From assembly GCF_901000735.1 (NCBI RefSeq), contig NC_081544.1, forward strand, positions 9,859,608 through 9,923,607: DNA of 64,000 bases, in the 5' to 3' direction. The first letter of the stretch is position 1. Each line of letters begins with the position of its first letter. Origin of the DNA: Corylus avellana. Its lineage: Eukaryota > Streptophyta > Magnoliopsida > Fagales > Betulaceae. The notes below the pieces were generated by a model. It made no database searches. It was not told the origin of the DNA and saw only the letters and a program-made list of their open reading frames with translations. Shown one piece after another: positions 37,550-49,799 of the stretch. A program made the translations under genes and the position numbers.

Positions 37550-38075
37550 CAAACATATCAGATTAATGTCAATCTTACAATTAAAACTAACAAAATCAAC
37601 TAAAATGCTAAAGAACATTAAACAAATACAACATATTAATCCCAACATTACAATCATCCATACAAAATCAACTAAAATGTTAAAAAACATTAAGCAAACA
37701 TAACATATTAATCTCCACCTTACAATTCCATACACAATCAACTAACATAATCAACTAAAATGCTAAAGAATATTAAACAAACATTACATATTAATCTCCA
37801 CCTTACAATTCCATACACAATCAACTAACATAATCAACTAAAATGCTAAAGAACATTAAACAAACATTACAGATTAATCCCAACATTACAGTCATCCATA
37901 CAGAATCAACTAAAAGTCTAAAATGCTAAAAGACATTAAACAAACATTACAGATTAATCCCAACATTACGGTTATCCATACAGAATCAACTAAAATGTTT
38001 AAGAACATTAAACAAACATAACATATTAAACTCCACCTCACAATTCCATACACAATCAACTAAAATGCAACATTG
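37550..38075. repeat. 72-84 bp tandem repeat inside the hAT element
   Basis: About seven units containing ATTAATCYCMAC, ATCAACTAAAATGCTAAAG and ACATTAAACAAACAT repeat head to tail. Two unit variants are intermixed: one with TCCACCTTACAATTCCATAC, the other with CAACATTACAGTCATCC. Confidence 0.85.
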
Positions 38076-38086
38076 TACAATAACAA

Positions 38087-38312
38087 TTATTTTCCATCTG
38101 GCAGATCAATCTCCACCATCTCATCATCATCCGTATCCTCCACCTAATATAACAAATGCAAAGTAATTAGTTCAAATACAAGATATTAAGAAACTGAAAA
38201 TAATAAAAATAATTTAGGAAAAATTAAAACTTACCGAACCACCTCTTTTTAGCCCATACATTGCTCTCACCCAATCAGCCCCACATAGTAATTTATCATT
38301 GACTATATAATA
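38087..38312 (-). pseudogene. hAT transposase, C-terminal exons
   Basis: On the minus strand an exon ending at 38236 reads DKLLCGADWVRAMYGLKR then GGS and stops at a GT donor (GTAAG). After a 92-bp intron with an AG acceptor, a last exon of 57 bp (38143-38087) reads VEDTDDDEMVEIDLPDGK and ends in TAA. A CxxDWxRA segment near the end followed by an acidic tail is what plant hAT transposases show after their dimerisation region. The rest of the transposase is missing. The family call rests on these short motifs plus the hAT termini around them. Confidence 0.6.
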
Positions 38313-38999
38313 TCTTCTTTAGGAGTATATTCCTCCTCTATAGTCCAAGTCTAGTTGCAAAAGTATAGAGAATTATGTTAATAGTAGTCTTTAGTCTTCA
38401 ATCATTTGATTATTTTAGGATGTAATATTGTCTTTAGGAATAGTCTAAGTCTAGTTGCAAAATTAAGTATATTTTCTACAAATGATGTAATCCATCGCAT
38501 TCATTTTCCAAAGAATAACAACCTATTTTCTGTGAGTTGTTATTCTTGATGACCAACGCACAAATCTTAAGTTTACCAACGCACAACCAAGTTGTTATTC
38601 TTGATGACCAACGCACAACCAAGTCTTGATGACCAACGCACAAATCCTTATATTTTATTGTCTTTCTTTGAATTCAAGGGGTATTGCTTTCATTTTTTTC
38701 AGATTTCAACACGCTCTTATCTTAAGTTTTCTCTTTTCCCACATCCACTACTTTTTCCCTTCCAGAAGGTCGACAAGGTCAACTAAGCTATTTCTTAGAA
38801 AATGGGTCAATCACCCAAGTTCTCCCATCAACCAAAACAATGAATAAAACCAACAAGAACTAAAATACAAAACCCCCCCAAAAAAAAATCACAGTAATTA
38901 CCACCCGTGTAGCGAAACCCCAAACCACCGACCACCCAAGAAGAAACGGAAAAAGAAATAACCCAAAGAGAAAAGAAAAACCCATAAATCTTCTCACCT

Positions 39000-39321
39000 C
39001 CTCCGCCTCCGATCCGCGGCGTACTGCGAGTCTGCAAGAGTGAAACGACCTCCGAGAGCGGCGTGGATAGCGGGGTTGGCAGCGGCAAGTTCCTGGAAAC
39101 CGGGCACGATCCGTTCAGCTTCCGCCAGGCGTCAAGGTGTGTGGTTGCTGCGGTGATGGTGGTGGTTGTTGTTGAGGGCACTGGGTAGTGGTAGGAGCGG
39201 CAACAGAGATAGGAGGCGAGGAGGATGGTGGAGACAGTGAGAGGAGAGGCGAGACTCGAGAGAAGAGAACGGAGAGAATAGAGATCAGATTTAGGTTAAA
39301 TTTGGGTTCTCTGATTTGCAA
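39000..39321 (-). pseudogene. GC-rich, probably captured gene fragment in the hAT element
   Basis: This block is far richer in G and C than its surroundings. On the minus strand it shows a CT-rich leader-like stretch (39315-39190), a proline/threonine-rich part, and then in a shifted frame a plausible peptide with ELAAANPAIHAALGGRF and LADSQYAADRRRR. A GTGAG splice-donor-like site follows near 38998. Frames do not join without a shift and no ATG is well placed. I do not recognise the source gene. It could also be the 5' end of the original transposase transcript. Confidence 0.4.
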
Positions 39322-40206
39322 CCGTTAGATTTGGAAAAATAATTAAATTTTAAATATTAACGGTTTGATTTGTTTTACCAAAAATGTATCCCATGTGGCT
39401 GTTTCTACTCTGATCTGCTGTGCTTGTTTAATATGATCCATTGATCATATAAACGTTTTCAACATTTAATATTACTCGTCAGATTAGATCAAACAAGGCA
39501 AGCTTACGGTGTCTCTATTACACCATATACATTTTTCTTAGTAAATGCTTGATAGTTGTCATCCATTAATATCATCCAACGGCTATTAGATCATCAAAAC
39601 ATTTTGGACGGCTACGATTACACTAATATAATTATATTCCATATATCAAATTCAAAATTCAAAATTTGGGAATTATGAATAAAAATTGTGTTATGTAGTA
39701 TTATTTAGGGAAGTTTGTTATTTTAATTTCAATAATTACAATTTTAAAAATTGTGTTTTTTTAATCGCGTATTTTTTTTTCTTATTATTGTAGATTAATT
39801 ATTTTTTAAATCACAATGTAAAACGCTTTAATGCTTTATGTCACACACTTACACACACTAATCACTATTATCATATTACATATAGTATTATTTAGTTAAT
39901 ATGTTAAAATGTTAATGCTTAACACGGGTCAATTATATAATGTCAATATTAATATATATTATATTTTATATGTAAACATTTATATACTTTTTATGGGTAT
40001 ATGGTTGTATCATTATCTAATTTATATGGGTAATGGTTATGGGTCAATGTTAATTGTTATAACTTATATACTTATATTATATGTTCTTAACTTCTTATTA
40101 TCACGATTCATGATATATGATTTAAATTCAAATTGTTAAGTTTTTATTTACCGTAAATTGTGATTATAATGTATAAATTAAAAGAAACATATTAGTTACT
40201 TAATTA

Positions 40207-40520
40207 TTAATCTTTTTTTTTTTTTTGAAATAAATACATTCCAATTTCATTGATAATAATCATGAGTATAATGCTCTTACAGTCGTACATTGCAGGAGCA
40301 CAAAGCTCTAAAAATGCAAATTATAGCCGAAGCTATAAGGATACAACATCACCTAAAACCTTCGCTAACCTATGACTAATTTTCAGTTAATTTTAGTCCA
40401 CTCGAAGGTTTGGACTAAAATTCACATCCACAACCTAAAAGATCTGGATCAAAGTTCAGTTCACATCCAAGCAGGCAGATCAAGTGGCCAAGCCTAATTA
40501 CAAAAAACAGAAGCAAGAAA
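40207..40520 (-). other. Possible retrosequence 3' end
   Basis: A T run (40211-40226) is followed by ATTCCAATTTCATTGATAAT-like sequence, as seen at the 3' ends of plant LINEs or retrocopies when read on the minus strand. No coding homology is visible. It lies inside the hAT element. Confidence 0.3.
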
Positions 40521-40889
40521 ACCGAAATACTCAAACTCTAAGTAATAAATTCATATGATCTAATGGTCGTACACTCATACTTAAATTTTATGATCATATT
40601 ATCTCACAATTAATATTAATATTATCTTAGATCTAAGATCATGTGATACATCATATATGTTTTATAAGAATAAAGTATATAATTATAATGTATTGATTAA
40701 ATAACACAATAACTTATGCAGATATACCATATGATTATATAATGATTAATGATTATGTGATATATACGATTCCAATTTCCAATTTCCAAATTATAAACTA
40801 TCTAATTATAATATTTGTATTAAATGACACAATAACTTGTGCGGTTGTACACTTGTACTATATAATTATATCATATGATAAAATGATTA

Positions 40890-40938
<49 letters not shown>

Positions 40939-41321
40939 TATATTAATATATACATATATTATATATATAATATATATACACACATATATATAAATAACAA
41001 AAAAAAAAAACAAAGGTATATAATATATTTGTTATTATTGAGTAAATGAGTAATATTGATTATATAGTATTATTTATTACTTAATAAAAAATATACGAGC
41101 CGAGCTTAATAAGCGAGACGAGCCTTATACGAGCCGAGCTCACGAGCTGCTCACGAGTTAGCCGAGTCGAGCCGAGCTTGTTTCATTTAATATTCGAGCT
41201 AGGATTTGTGTTCACGAAGTGCTTCACTTAATATTCGAGTCGAGCACGAGCCGAGCTTATGCGAGCCGAGCCCGAGCTTGCTCGCGAGACGCTTCGCTCA
41301 CTTAACAACCCTATCTATTAA

Positions 41322-42034
41322 TTGATAATTGAGTACTCTATGGCTCGCTTCATAGCCTTATTTCATGAGAAACAAGACTCGGGAATCTCATCCTCTCCGA
41401 AGAGAGTCTGTAGCAGAAGACTTTCACTAAACAACAGAGATAGGTATAATTTAAAATTCATAATCACAAGTAACCAAAGTGAAACTTAAATCCTCATAAC
41501 ACATATTAGCTCCCAAATGTTGCGGTGAGAAACTAGTCATCCAAAATATGTTACAAACCACATCTAATTGTTCGGAAATATCATCAAAGCCTACACTTAA
41601 CAAGATACAACATAAAAATAATCTCAATCATATCTTGACGAGTAGCTCCATTAGCGTCTCACATGTACTTGAGTCACATGAGATCTAGGTCTGAAAAATG
41701 ATTCAGATCAAGTCCTTCACAAAGACCAGATGCCTCCCAGGATCCATTTTTAGCTAAACTATCTATAACAATACATGGGACATATAGAGGAAAGGAATAC
41801 AAAAGTGAGCTCGACAACTTAGTGAGTAAAAATACACATGATGTACATGTCATTAAATGGTGAAATCAATTGTTTATAGATCACATGCAGTATAGAGGAA
41901 AGGAATACAAAAGCGAGCTCGACAACTTAGTGAGTAAAAATACACATGATGTACATGTCATTAAATGGTGAAATCAATTGTTTATAGATCACATGCAGTA
42001 TTATGAGGTTACACTTTATCATATATATATATAT
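41322..42034. repeat. LTR-like sequence with a 108-bp tandem duplication
   Basis: This is the host sequence of the hAT and Gag-only insertions. Positions 41783-41890 and 41891-41998 are two nearly identical 108-bp units starting TATAGAGGAAAGG. It ends in an AT repeat (about 42020-42033) into which the next element inserted. No gene. Confidence 0.7.
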
Positions 42035-42939
42035 TGCAAAAACGCTATGCCGACTCAAAAAACTTTTTTTTATCACAATTTATGCCGAATTAATACTATG
42101 AAGCAATAAACAATTCAATCACCCAAAATATATAAAGCAATAAAGAGGCAGACACAGATATTTTGGTTACGAAGAAGAAACCTTTTAGAAACCGATCTAA
42201 AAGTAAAACTTCTCCGGGGCAGCCAAACCCAGGAAATCACTATCAAAAGATTATCCAGAGATTATAGACACTAGGAACACTTACAACTCTTTGTAAGACC
42301 TTGGCTCTGTAAGATCGACAAGCCAACAACTCGTCTCCTTGCTCACAATCTTCTTTAACGTGATTCTCCTTTACCAGACTCTTCCGATAGACTTCTCAAC
42401 CGTAGATTTATCAAATGAATAATTAAAACTCTAAGAAATTCAATTTAACGCTCACTACATATGATCTCTCTTAGCACAGCCTCCGACGAACTCTCTGGGG
42501 GTGAAATTCGTATCTCTCTCTTCTATAATGATGTATATATATCCCCGACAAAACCCTAGACCTAACCCAATTAAAATCACGTTTTTGGGCCTAAAACTTA
42601 TGGGTGTCCGGACAGGTTAATGGGCTGTCCGGATAGGGCTTTATGGAGCAGAAACAGAGTTTCTGGAAATGTGGTCCGGACCTGGGGAAGGCCTGTCTGG
42701 ACAAGGCATGCAATGGGTAAAACAGCATTCTGGAAATGCTGTCCAGTCTTGATCAACAGCTTTGATAGATGAGCGTTTGTTGTTCGATTGAGCTGCAATT
42801 TTGCAGGGACGTTCATAACACATGAATCTACATTATGAATGGTGGAGATTGGATTCTGAGCATTATATACCAGTGTTTGAGCCCTTGAACAATAGCCTTT
42901 GCATTTTGGAACTGAATTAAGCCAACACAAGAACTAACA
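42035..42939 (-). repeat. LTR a (3' LTR)
   Basis: 905 bp, similar throughout to LTR b. It starts within an AT repeat on its left. The purine tract adjoins its right side. Confidence 0.85.
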
Positions 42940-44594
42940 AACTCCCCATTTGGCAATTCAGTGACAACCAAAATGCCGAACCAATCCCATCATCTCCCCA
43001 TATTTACTCCCTCTTTTTGTCACAGAATGACAAAAGGTCTTCATATTTCCTGAAACACTTCACAAAATACATCAAGACATATGTGAAACAGGAATACAGA
43101 AATAAAACTCATGATCACAAAAAAATGACGTAGAATGCAAGATCATGAACATACATCACCAAAAACTCCCCCTCCCCCTCAACATATGACTCAATAATCA
43201 ACAAGAAGCTAAAAAATGCAAAACATGTTTCTCTCCCTTAAAAGTCAAATGAACACAAATGATAACACATCAATGACTCATGTATTGCACAATGAATATC
43301 TCAAACATGCTCCAAATATGCAAAATATACATGAGACTAGAAATGGCAACAAACTCATATTGCTCAACCCAAGCAAAGAAAAATGTTCCATTCAACCCAT
43401 GCTTGTGTGGTGTGTGTGTAAGTCATCCAAAGAGAAAAAATTTCAACTTACAAAATGAGGAGAAAGTTTTACCACCATGAGGTTTTGACAAGTATATCAA
43501 ATCAAAAGTCAAACCTTATCATACTAGGGCCTAGCCACTCTCGTCCTATACATTTCTCTTTGTAAAACATTTTACACAAGTTTGACATAGTTAAATAAAT
43601 TCCTTTTGAAATATGATCTTTCGATTTTATTTGTTTCACTATTTTGTTTATTTTTCTCTTTTGAGAAAATGTCCTTAAACTTTTGATGCTTATCACAAAA
43701 GAGAAAGCAGAAATTTTTAAGCCCTAGGTTCAACTAGCATATGGTCAATTTGAAAAATATGACTTGTCAAAAACCTCATATGGTTACCTAACAGACCTCA
43801 CAAATAAAGTGAAACAAAACCTCAATTTAAGCTTAACTGTGCACAAGAGATAAAACATAGGCAAAATGTATCACATAAGCTCAGGCTTTAGGTCACCACA
43901 AAAACAAGTCCATTGACACAAATTTTCATCTCATGCATATTAAGAACATTCCAAGACGCAAGGAATTAAATCCATAAAAAGCAACATGAGAAATTAATGG
44001 ATTATCTAGGTGCATAAGACAAAAGAAAGAAAAGAAAACATTCAAAGTAACATATTTTTGTCTTTTTGAAAATTTTCACAAAAGAAATGCACACGAACGA
44101 AAAACAAATGCAAAACAAACAAGGATGCAATGCATAAAGAAAAAAAACAACATGCTTGAATTGAGATTCCAACAGGCAATACATGAATGTCCTTTAGCAT
44201 TAAACTTTCATCACATCTTATAGGTCCCACTACAAAATAATGATTTGGTTAATAACTACTTCTAGGTCTTCACAAGAGATTACACATTCATGAACACTTG
44301 ATTAGCAAGTAGACAAAAATTTTGGTGGTCCACACACAACATCTCATCTATAAGCCTTTCAAAGATCATGATATATGAATTTCTTGAAAAGTCCTTTATG
44401 AATATGCCTCATAACAAGAATCTCAAAATTAACATGTATACACTCTTCACACAAAAAGTGTAACAACAAAAAAATTGCAATGCATAAACTAGAAAGCAAA
44501 AACAAACAAAAAAAAAATGCAAAGAAAAAAAAAATAACATGCTCTAGGATATTCAAAAATAGGCAAAACACTCAATCTTAGGCCAGTTAATGAC
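42940..44594. other. Non-coding internal region of the first Gag-only element
   Basis: AT-rich sequence between the Gag frame and the 3' LTR, matched by 46448-47930 in the second unit. A stretch of roughly 190 bp (about 43000-43190) is missing in the second unit between CATAT microhomologies. No conserved frame. Confidence 0.7.
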
Positions 44595-45482
44595 TCACCA
44601 AACTCTAGGTGAGATCACTACCACTCCCCTCAATGGGTGAATGTTATAATCCTTCCTAACCCACACTTGAACAATCTTAGGACCAGATTTATGATGCACA
44701 TGGGGTCTCAATTTAAAACAATTTGGTCGAATATGACCAACTTTGCCACAACGATGACAGGTGGGAACAAACCTTTGAGAAGGTTGTCTTTTATGAGGAG
44801 GGATATATTTAGACTTTGATCTAGGCAAACTTGACTCTATATCACATTTTTCTTTCTTAGGAAAAGCCGAGTTTCTCCAAAGTCTTTGGGATTTAAACTG
44901 AAAACAGTTTAGTCTGACGTGACCAATAATCCCACAATGGTGGCATGTCGGAACAAACTTAGCTTGCGTTTGTTTCTTAGAAGAAGTCTTCAATTTGAGC
45001 TTCACACAATTATTCAAACAAGAGGTTTTGCCCTTATCCAAACAGAGTGTAGTAGCCTTGACTTCTTTAACATTCACAGGCTTAACAAATAAGGTCTTTC
45101 TTTCAAATTTAGAAGCATGCAAAGTAGAGCAAACACCATTATCAACAATCATACTATGCTTGTTGTCTACATAGAAAAAACTGTTCAGATTATCGCTAGA
45201 GAATTTTTGTGAGAGTTCTTTCAAATCATTCTCAACTGATACATTCTTTTTAACAAGCACAGACATCTCAGAATTTAAAGAATCAATCATGGCATGTGAT
45301 TTAGACAATTCATTCGCCAAAGACACTTTTTCCTGTTCTACTGTTTTAAAATTCTTACAAATCTTTTTGAATCTGTAGGACAGTTGACTATACTCATTAG
45401 AGAGGATCTTGTACACATCGTCAAGATCATCAAAACCGAAAGAGTCAATGACAAGGGACTGAGATGTATTCATAGCAAACAT
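44595..45482 (-). CDS. Gag-like protein with two CCHC zinc knuckles
   Basis: 295 codons starting about 50 bp inside the primer-binding site. The N-terminal third (about 25-95) is charged and looks coiled-coil (SQLSYRFKKICKNFK, LANELSKSHAMIDSLNSEM). Two zinc knuckles of CX2CX4HX4C form follow: C180-C183-H188-C193 and C242-C245-H250-C255, each after FVPTCH. This is the architecture of a retrotransposon nucleocapsid region; the doubled FVPTCHxCG motif suggests a copia SIRE-like source, which I infer. It probably packages element RNA, with other proteins supplied in trans. The shorter start at residue 4 (MNTSQ) is equally possible. The second copy is frameshifted. Confidence 0.78.
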   Translation of the reverse strand: MFAMNTSQSLVIDSFGFDDLDDVYKILSNEYSQLSYRFKKICKNFKTVEQEKVSLANELSKSHAMIDSLNSEMSVLVKKNVSVENDLKELSQKFSSDNLNSFFYVDNKHSMIVDNGVCSTLHASKFERKTLFVKPVNVKEVKATTLCLDKGKTSCLNNCVKLKLKTSSKKQTQAKFVPTCHHCGIIGHVRLNCFQFKSQRLWRNSAFPKKEKCDIESSLPRSKSKYIPPHKRQPSQRFVPTCHRCGKVGHIRPNCFKLRPHVHHKSGPKIVQVWVRKDYNIHPLRGVVVISPRVW

Positions 45483-45543
45483 GAGTCAACAGATCTTACT
45501 CAGGAATTTAAACCAAACAGAGTGAACTCTCTCTGATACCAAT

Positions 45544-46447
45544 TGAAAAAACGTTATGCCGACTCAAAAAACTTATTTATCACAATTTATGCGAAATTAA
45601 TACTATGAAGCAATAAACAATTCAATCTCCCAAAATATATAAAGCAATAAAGCGGCAGACACAGATATTTTGATTACGAAGAGGAAACCTTTTAGAAACC
45701 GATTTAAAAGTAAAACCTCTCCGGGGCAGCCAAACCCAAGAAATCACTATCAAAAGATTATCCAGAGTTTACAGACACTAGGAACACTTACAACTCTTTG
45801 CAAGACCTTGGCTCTGTAAGATCGACAAGCCAACAACTCGTCTCCTTGCTCACAATCTTCTTTAACGTGATTCTCTTTTACCAGACTCTTCCGATAGACT
45901 TCTCAACCGTAGATTTATCAAATGAATAATTAAAACTCTAAGAGATTCAATTTAACGCTCACTACATATGATCTCTCTTTGCACAGCCTCCAATGAACTC
46001 TCTGGGGGTGAAATTCGTACCTATCTCTTCTATAATGATGTATATATATCCCCGAAAAAACCCTAGACCTAACCCAATTAAAATCACATTTTTGGGCCTA
46101 AAACTTACGGGGTGTCCGGACAGGTTAATGGGCTGTCCGGATAGGGCTATACGGAGCAGAAACAGAGTTTCTGGAAATGTGGTCTGGACCCGGGGAAGGC
46201 CTGTCTGGACAGGGCATGCAATGGTTAAAACAGCATTTTGGAAATGCTGTCCAGTTTTGATCAACAACTCCGATCGATGGGCGTTTGTGGTCGGATTGAT
46301 CTGAAATTTTGCAAGGATGTTCATAACACATGAATCTACATTATGAACGGTGGAGATTGGATTTTGAGCATTCTATACCAGTGTTTGAGCCCATGAACAA
46401 TAGCCTCTACATTTTGGAACTGAATTAAGCCAACACAAGAACTAACA
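45544..46447 (-). repeat. LTR b (shared middle LTR)
   Basis: 904 bp. It serves as 5' LTR of the left unit and 3' LTR of the right unit. A primer site lies at 45531-45541. Confidence 0.85.
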
Positions 46448-47935
46448 AACTCTCCCTTTGGCAATTCAGTGAAAAAACCAAAATGCCGAGCCAATCCCAT
46501 CATCTCCCCATATGACTCAATAATCAACAAGAAGCTAAAAAATGCAAAACATGTTTCTCCCCCTCAAAAGTCAAATGAACACAAATGATAACACATCAAT
46601 GACTCATGTATTGCACAATGAATATCTCAAACATGTTCCAAATATGCAAAATATACATGAGACTAGAAATGGCAAGAAACTCATATTGGTTAACCCAAGC
46701 AAAGAAAAATGTTCCATTCAACCCATGCTTGTGTGGTGTGTGTGTGTAAGCCATCCAAAGAAAAAAAATTTCAACTTACAAAATGAGGAGAAAGTTTCAC
46801 CACCATCAGGTTTTGACAAGTATATCAAATCAAAAGTCAAACCTTATCATACTAGGGCCTAGCCACTCTCATCCTATACATTTCTCTTTGTAAAACATTT
46901 TGCACAAGTTTTACATAGTGAAATAAATTCCTTTTGGAATATGATCTTTCGATTTTATTTGTTTTACTATTTTGTTTATTTTTCTCTTTGAGAAGATGTC
47001 CTTAAACTTTTAGTGCTTATCACAAAAGGGAAAGTAGAAATTTTTAAGCCCTAGGTTCAACTAGCATATGGTCAATTTGAAAAATATGAATAGTCAAAAA
47101 CCTTATATGGTTACCTAACAGACCTCACAAATAAAGTAAAACAAAACCTAAATTTAAGCTTAACTGTGCACAAGAGATAAAGCATAGGCAAAATGTACCA
47201 CATAAGCTCAAGTTTTAGGTAACCACAAAAACAAGTCCATTGACACAAATTTTCATCTCCTGCATATTAAGAATATTCCAAGACGCAAGGAATTAAATCC
47301 ATAAAAGCAACATGAGAAATTAATGGACTATCTAGGCGCATAGGACTAAAGAAAAGAAAAGAAAAGAATCAAAGTAACATATTTTTGTCTATTTGAAAAT
47401 TTTCACAAAAGAAATGCACACGAACGAAAAAGAAATGCAAAACAAACAAAAATGCAATGCATAAAGAAAAAAAAACAACATGCTTGAATTGAGATTACAA
47501 CAGGCAATACATGAACGTCCTTTAGCATTAAACTTTCATCACATCTTATAGGTCCCACTACAAAATAATGATTTGGTTTAATAACTACTTCTAGGTCTTC
47601 ACAAGACATTACACATTCATGAACACTTGATTAGCAAGTAGACAAAAATCTTGGTGGTCCACACACAAAATTTCATCTATAAGCCTTTCAAAGATCATGA
47701 TATATGAATTTCTTGAAATTTCCTTTATGAATATGCCTCATAACAAGAATCCCAAAATTAACATGTATACACTCTTGACACAAAAAGTGTAACAACAAAA
47801 AAATTGCAATGCATAAACTAGAAAGCAAAAGCAAAAAAAAATGCAAAGAAAAGAAAAATAACATGGTCTAGGATATTCAAAAATAGGCAAAACACTCAAT
47901 CCTAGGCCTGTTAATGACTCACCTAACTCTATGTG

Positions 47936-48796
47936 AGATCACTACCACTCCCCCTCAATGGGTGAATGTTATAATCCTTCCTAACCAACTCTTGAACAAT
48001 CTTAGGACCAAATTTATGACATACATGGGGTCTCAATTTAAAACAATTTGGTCCAATATGACCAACTTTGCCACAATGATGACAGGTGGGAACAAACCTT
48101 TGAGAATGTTGTCTTTTATGAGGCGGGATATATTTAGACTTTCATCTAGGCAAACTCGACTCTATCACATTTTTCTTTTTTAGGAAAAGTCGAGTTTTTC
48201 CAAAGTCTTTGGGATTTAAACTGAAAACAGTTTAGTTTGATGTGACCAATAATCCCACAATGGTGGCATGTCGGAACAAACTTAGCTTGAGTTTGTTTCT
48301 TAGAAGAAGTCTTCGATTTGGGCTTTACATAATTATTCAAACAAGAGGTTTTGCCCTTATCCAAACAGACTGTAGTGGCCTTGACTTCTTTAACATTCAC
48401 AGGCTTAACAAATAAGGTCTTTCTTTCAAATTTAGAAGCATGCAAAGTAGAGCAAACACCATTATCAACAATCATACTATACTTGTTGTCTACACAGAAA
48501 AAACTGTTCAGATTATCGCTAGAGAATTTTTGTGAGAGTTCTTTCAAATCATTCTCAAGTGATATATTCTTTTTAACAAGCACAGACATCTCAGAATTTA
48601 AAGAATCAATCAAGGCATGTGATTTAGACAATTCATTCGCCAAAGACTCTTTTTCCTGTTTTATAGTTTTAAAATTCTTACAAATCTTTTTGTATCTGTA
48701 GGACAGTTGACTATACTCATTAGAGAGGATCTTGTACACATCGTCAAGATCATCAAAACCAAAAGAGTCAATGACAAGGGACTGAGATGTATTCAT
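47936..48796 (-). pseudogene. Gag-like protein, second copy, frameshifted
   Basis: It matches the 44595-45482 gene. The first 216 codons (48796-48146) are open and include the first knuckle CHHCGIIGHIKLNC. A 2-bp loss near 48160 (DRVEFA then stop, where the intact copy has DIESSLPRS) puts the second knuckle (CHHCGKVGHIGPNC) out of frame. Confidence 0.8.
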
Positions 48797-48866
48797 AGCA
48801 AACAGGAGTCAACAGATCTCACTCAGGAATTTAAACCAAACAGAGTGAACTCGCTCTGATACCAAT

Positions 48867-49698
48867 TGAAAAAATCCTATGCCGACTCCAAAAACTTGTT
48901 TATTACAATTTATGCGGAGTTAATATTATGAAGCAATAAACAATTCAATCACCCAAAATATATAAAGCAATAAAGAGGCAGACACAGATATTTCGGTTAC
49001 AAAGAGGAAACCTTTTAGAAACCGATCTAAAAGTAAAACCTCTCCGGGGCAATCAAACCCAGGAAATCACTATCAAAAGATTATCCAGAGATTATAGACA
49101 CTAGGAACACTTACAACCCTTTGCAAGACCTTGGCTCTATAAGTTCGACAAGCCTACAACTCGTGTCCTTGCCAACAATCTTCTTCAACGTGATTCTCCT
49201 TTATTGGACTCTTCCGATAGACTTCTCAACCGTAGATTTATCAAAGGAATAACTAAAACTCTAAGAGATTCAATTTAATGCTCACCACATATGATCTCTC
49301 TTAGCACAGCCTTCGACGAACTCTCTGGGGGTGAAAATTCGTACCTCTCTCTTCTATAATGATATATATATACCCCCGACAAAACCCTAGACCTAACCCA
49401 CTTAAAATCACGTTTTTGGACCTAAAACTTACAGGGTGTCCAGACAGGTTAATGGGCTGTCCGGCCAGGGCATGCAATGGGCGAAACAACATTTTGGAAA
49501 TGCTGTCCAGTCTTGATCAACAGCTCCGATCGATGGGCGTTTGTGGTCCGATTGAGCTGAAATTTTGCATGGATGTTCATAACACATGAGTCTACATTAT
49601 GAACGATGGAGATTGAATTCTGAACATTCTATACCAGTGTTTGAGCTCGTGAACTGTAGCCTCTGCATTTTAGAACTGAATTAGGCCAACACAAGAAC
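48867..49698 (-). repeat. LTR c (5' LTR)
   Basis: Similar to LTRs a and b but lacking about 75 bp near 49465, and replaced at its outer end by a microsatellite after ACAAGAAC. Confidence 0.8.
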
Positions 49699-49706
49699 AC
49701 ACACAC

Positions 49707-49798
<92 letters not shown>
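49695..49798. repeat. Compound microsatellite (AC)n(AT)n(TG)n
   Basis: AC repeats, then GATATAT... to ATATC, then TG repeats. The arms are complementary, so the whole tract is a perfect-looking hairpin. Confidence 0.9.

Positions 49799-49799
<1 letters not shown>

Larger units (their letters stand above)
37248..41313 (-). mobile_element. hAT transposon, internally rearranged (4.07 kb)
   Basis: The ends are TAGGGCTGTAAACGAGC and, read inward from the right, TAGGGTTGTTAAGTGAGC. The 8-bp duplication TCTATTAA lies at 37240-37247 and 41314-41321, exact on both sides, diagnostic of the hAT superfamily. Both subterminal regions are dense in GAGCTCGAGC / GAGCCGAGC motifs (37260-37455 and 41095-41290). 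Inside: a tandem repeat of 72-84 bp (about 37550-38075), the last exons of a transposase (minus strand), short repeats containing GATGACCAACGCACAA (38545-38645), a GC-rich fragment (39000-39300), and a TA/TG microsatellite (about 40890-40935). No full transposase is present, so it is non-autonomous as it stands. Confidence 0.9.
42035..49698 (-). mobile_element. Tandem Gag-only LTR retrotransposons sharing a middle LTR
   Basis: Layout on the plus strand: LTR (42035-42939, 905 bp), internal (42940-45543), LTR (45544-46447, 904 bp), internal (46448-48866), LTR (48867 to about 49698, internally deleted). Each LTR reads TGTTAG...CA on the minus strand. TGGTATCAGAG (initiator tRNA-Met primer site) lies beside the second and third LTRs (45531-45541, 48854-48864). 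A purine tract AAATGGGGAGTT adjoins the first LTR. Only a Gag-like frame is present; there is no protease, integrase or reverse transcriptase, as in TR-GAG-type elements. Such an array usually arises by recombination between LTRs of two copies. Confidence 0.88.

Noticed and set aside
38828..39181. 117-codon minus-strand frame as an intact gene
   Set aside because: It needs a GTG start, its C-terminal part reads through a likely intron, and the convincing peptide is in another frame.
41783..41998. CRISPR-like direct repeats
   Set aside because: Only two 108-bp adjacent units without spacers; a simple tandem duplication in plant DNA.
46542..46862. Open frames in the internal regions of the Gag-only elements
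   Set aside because: Frames are not conserved between the two units apart from chance similarity, and lie on the strand opposite to Gag.
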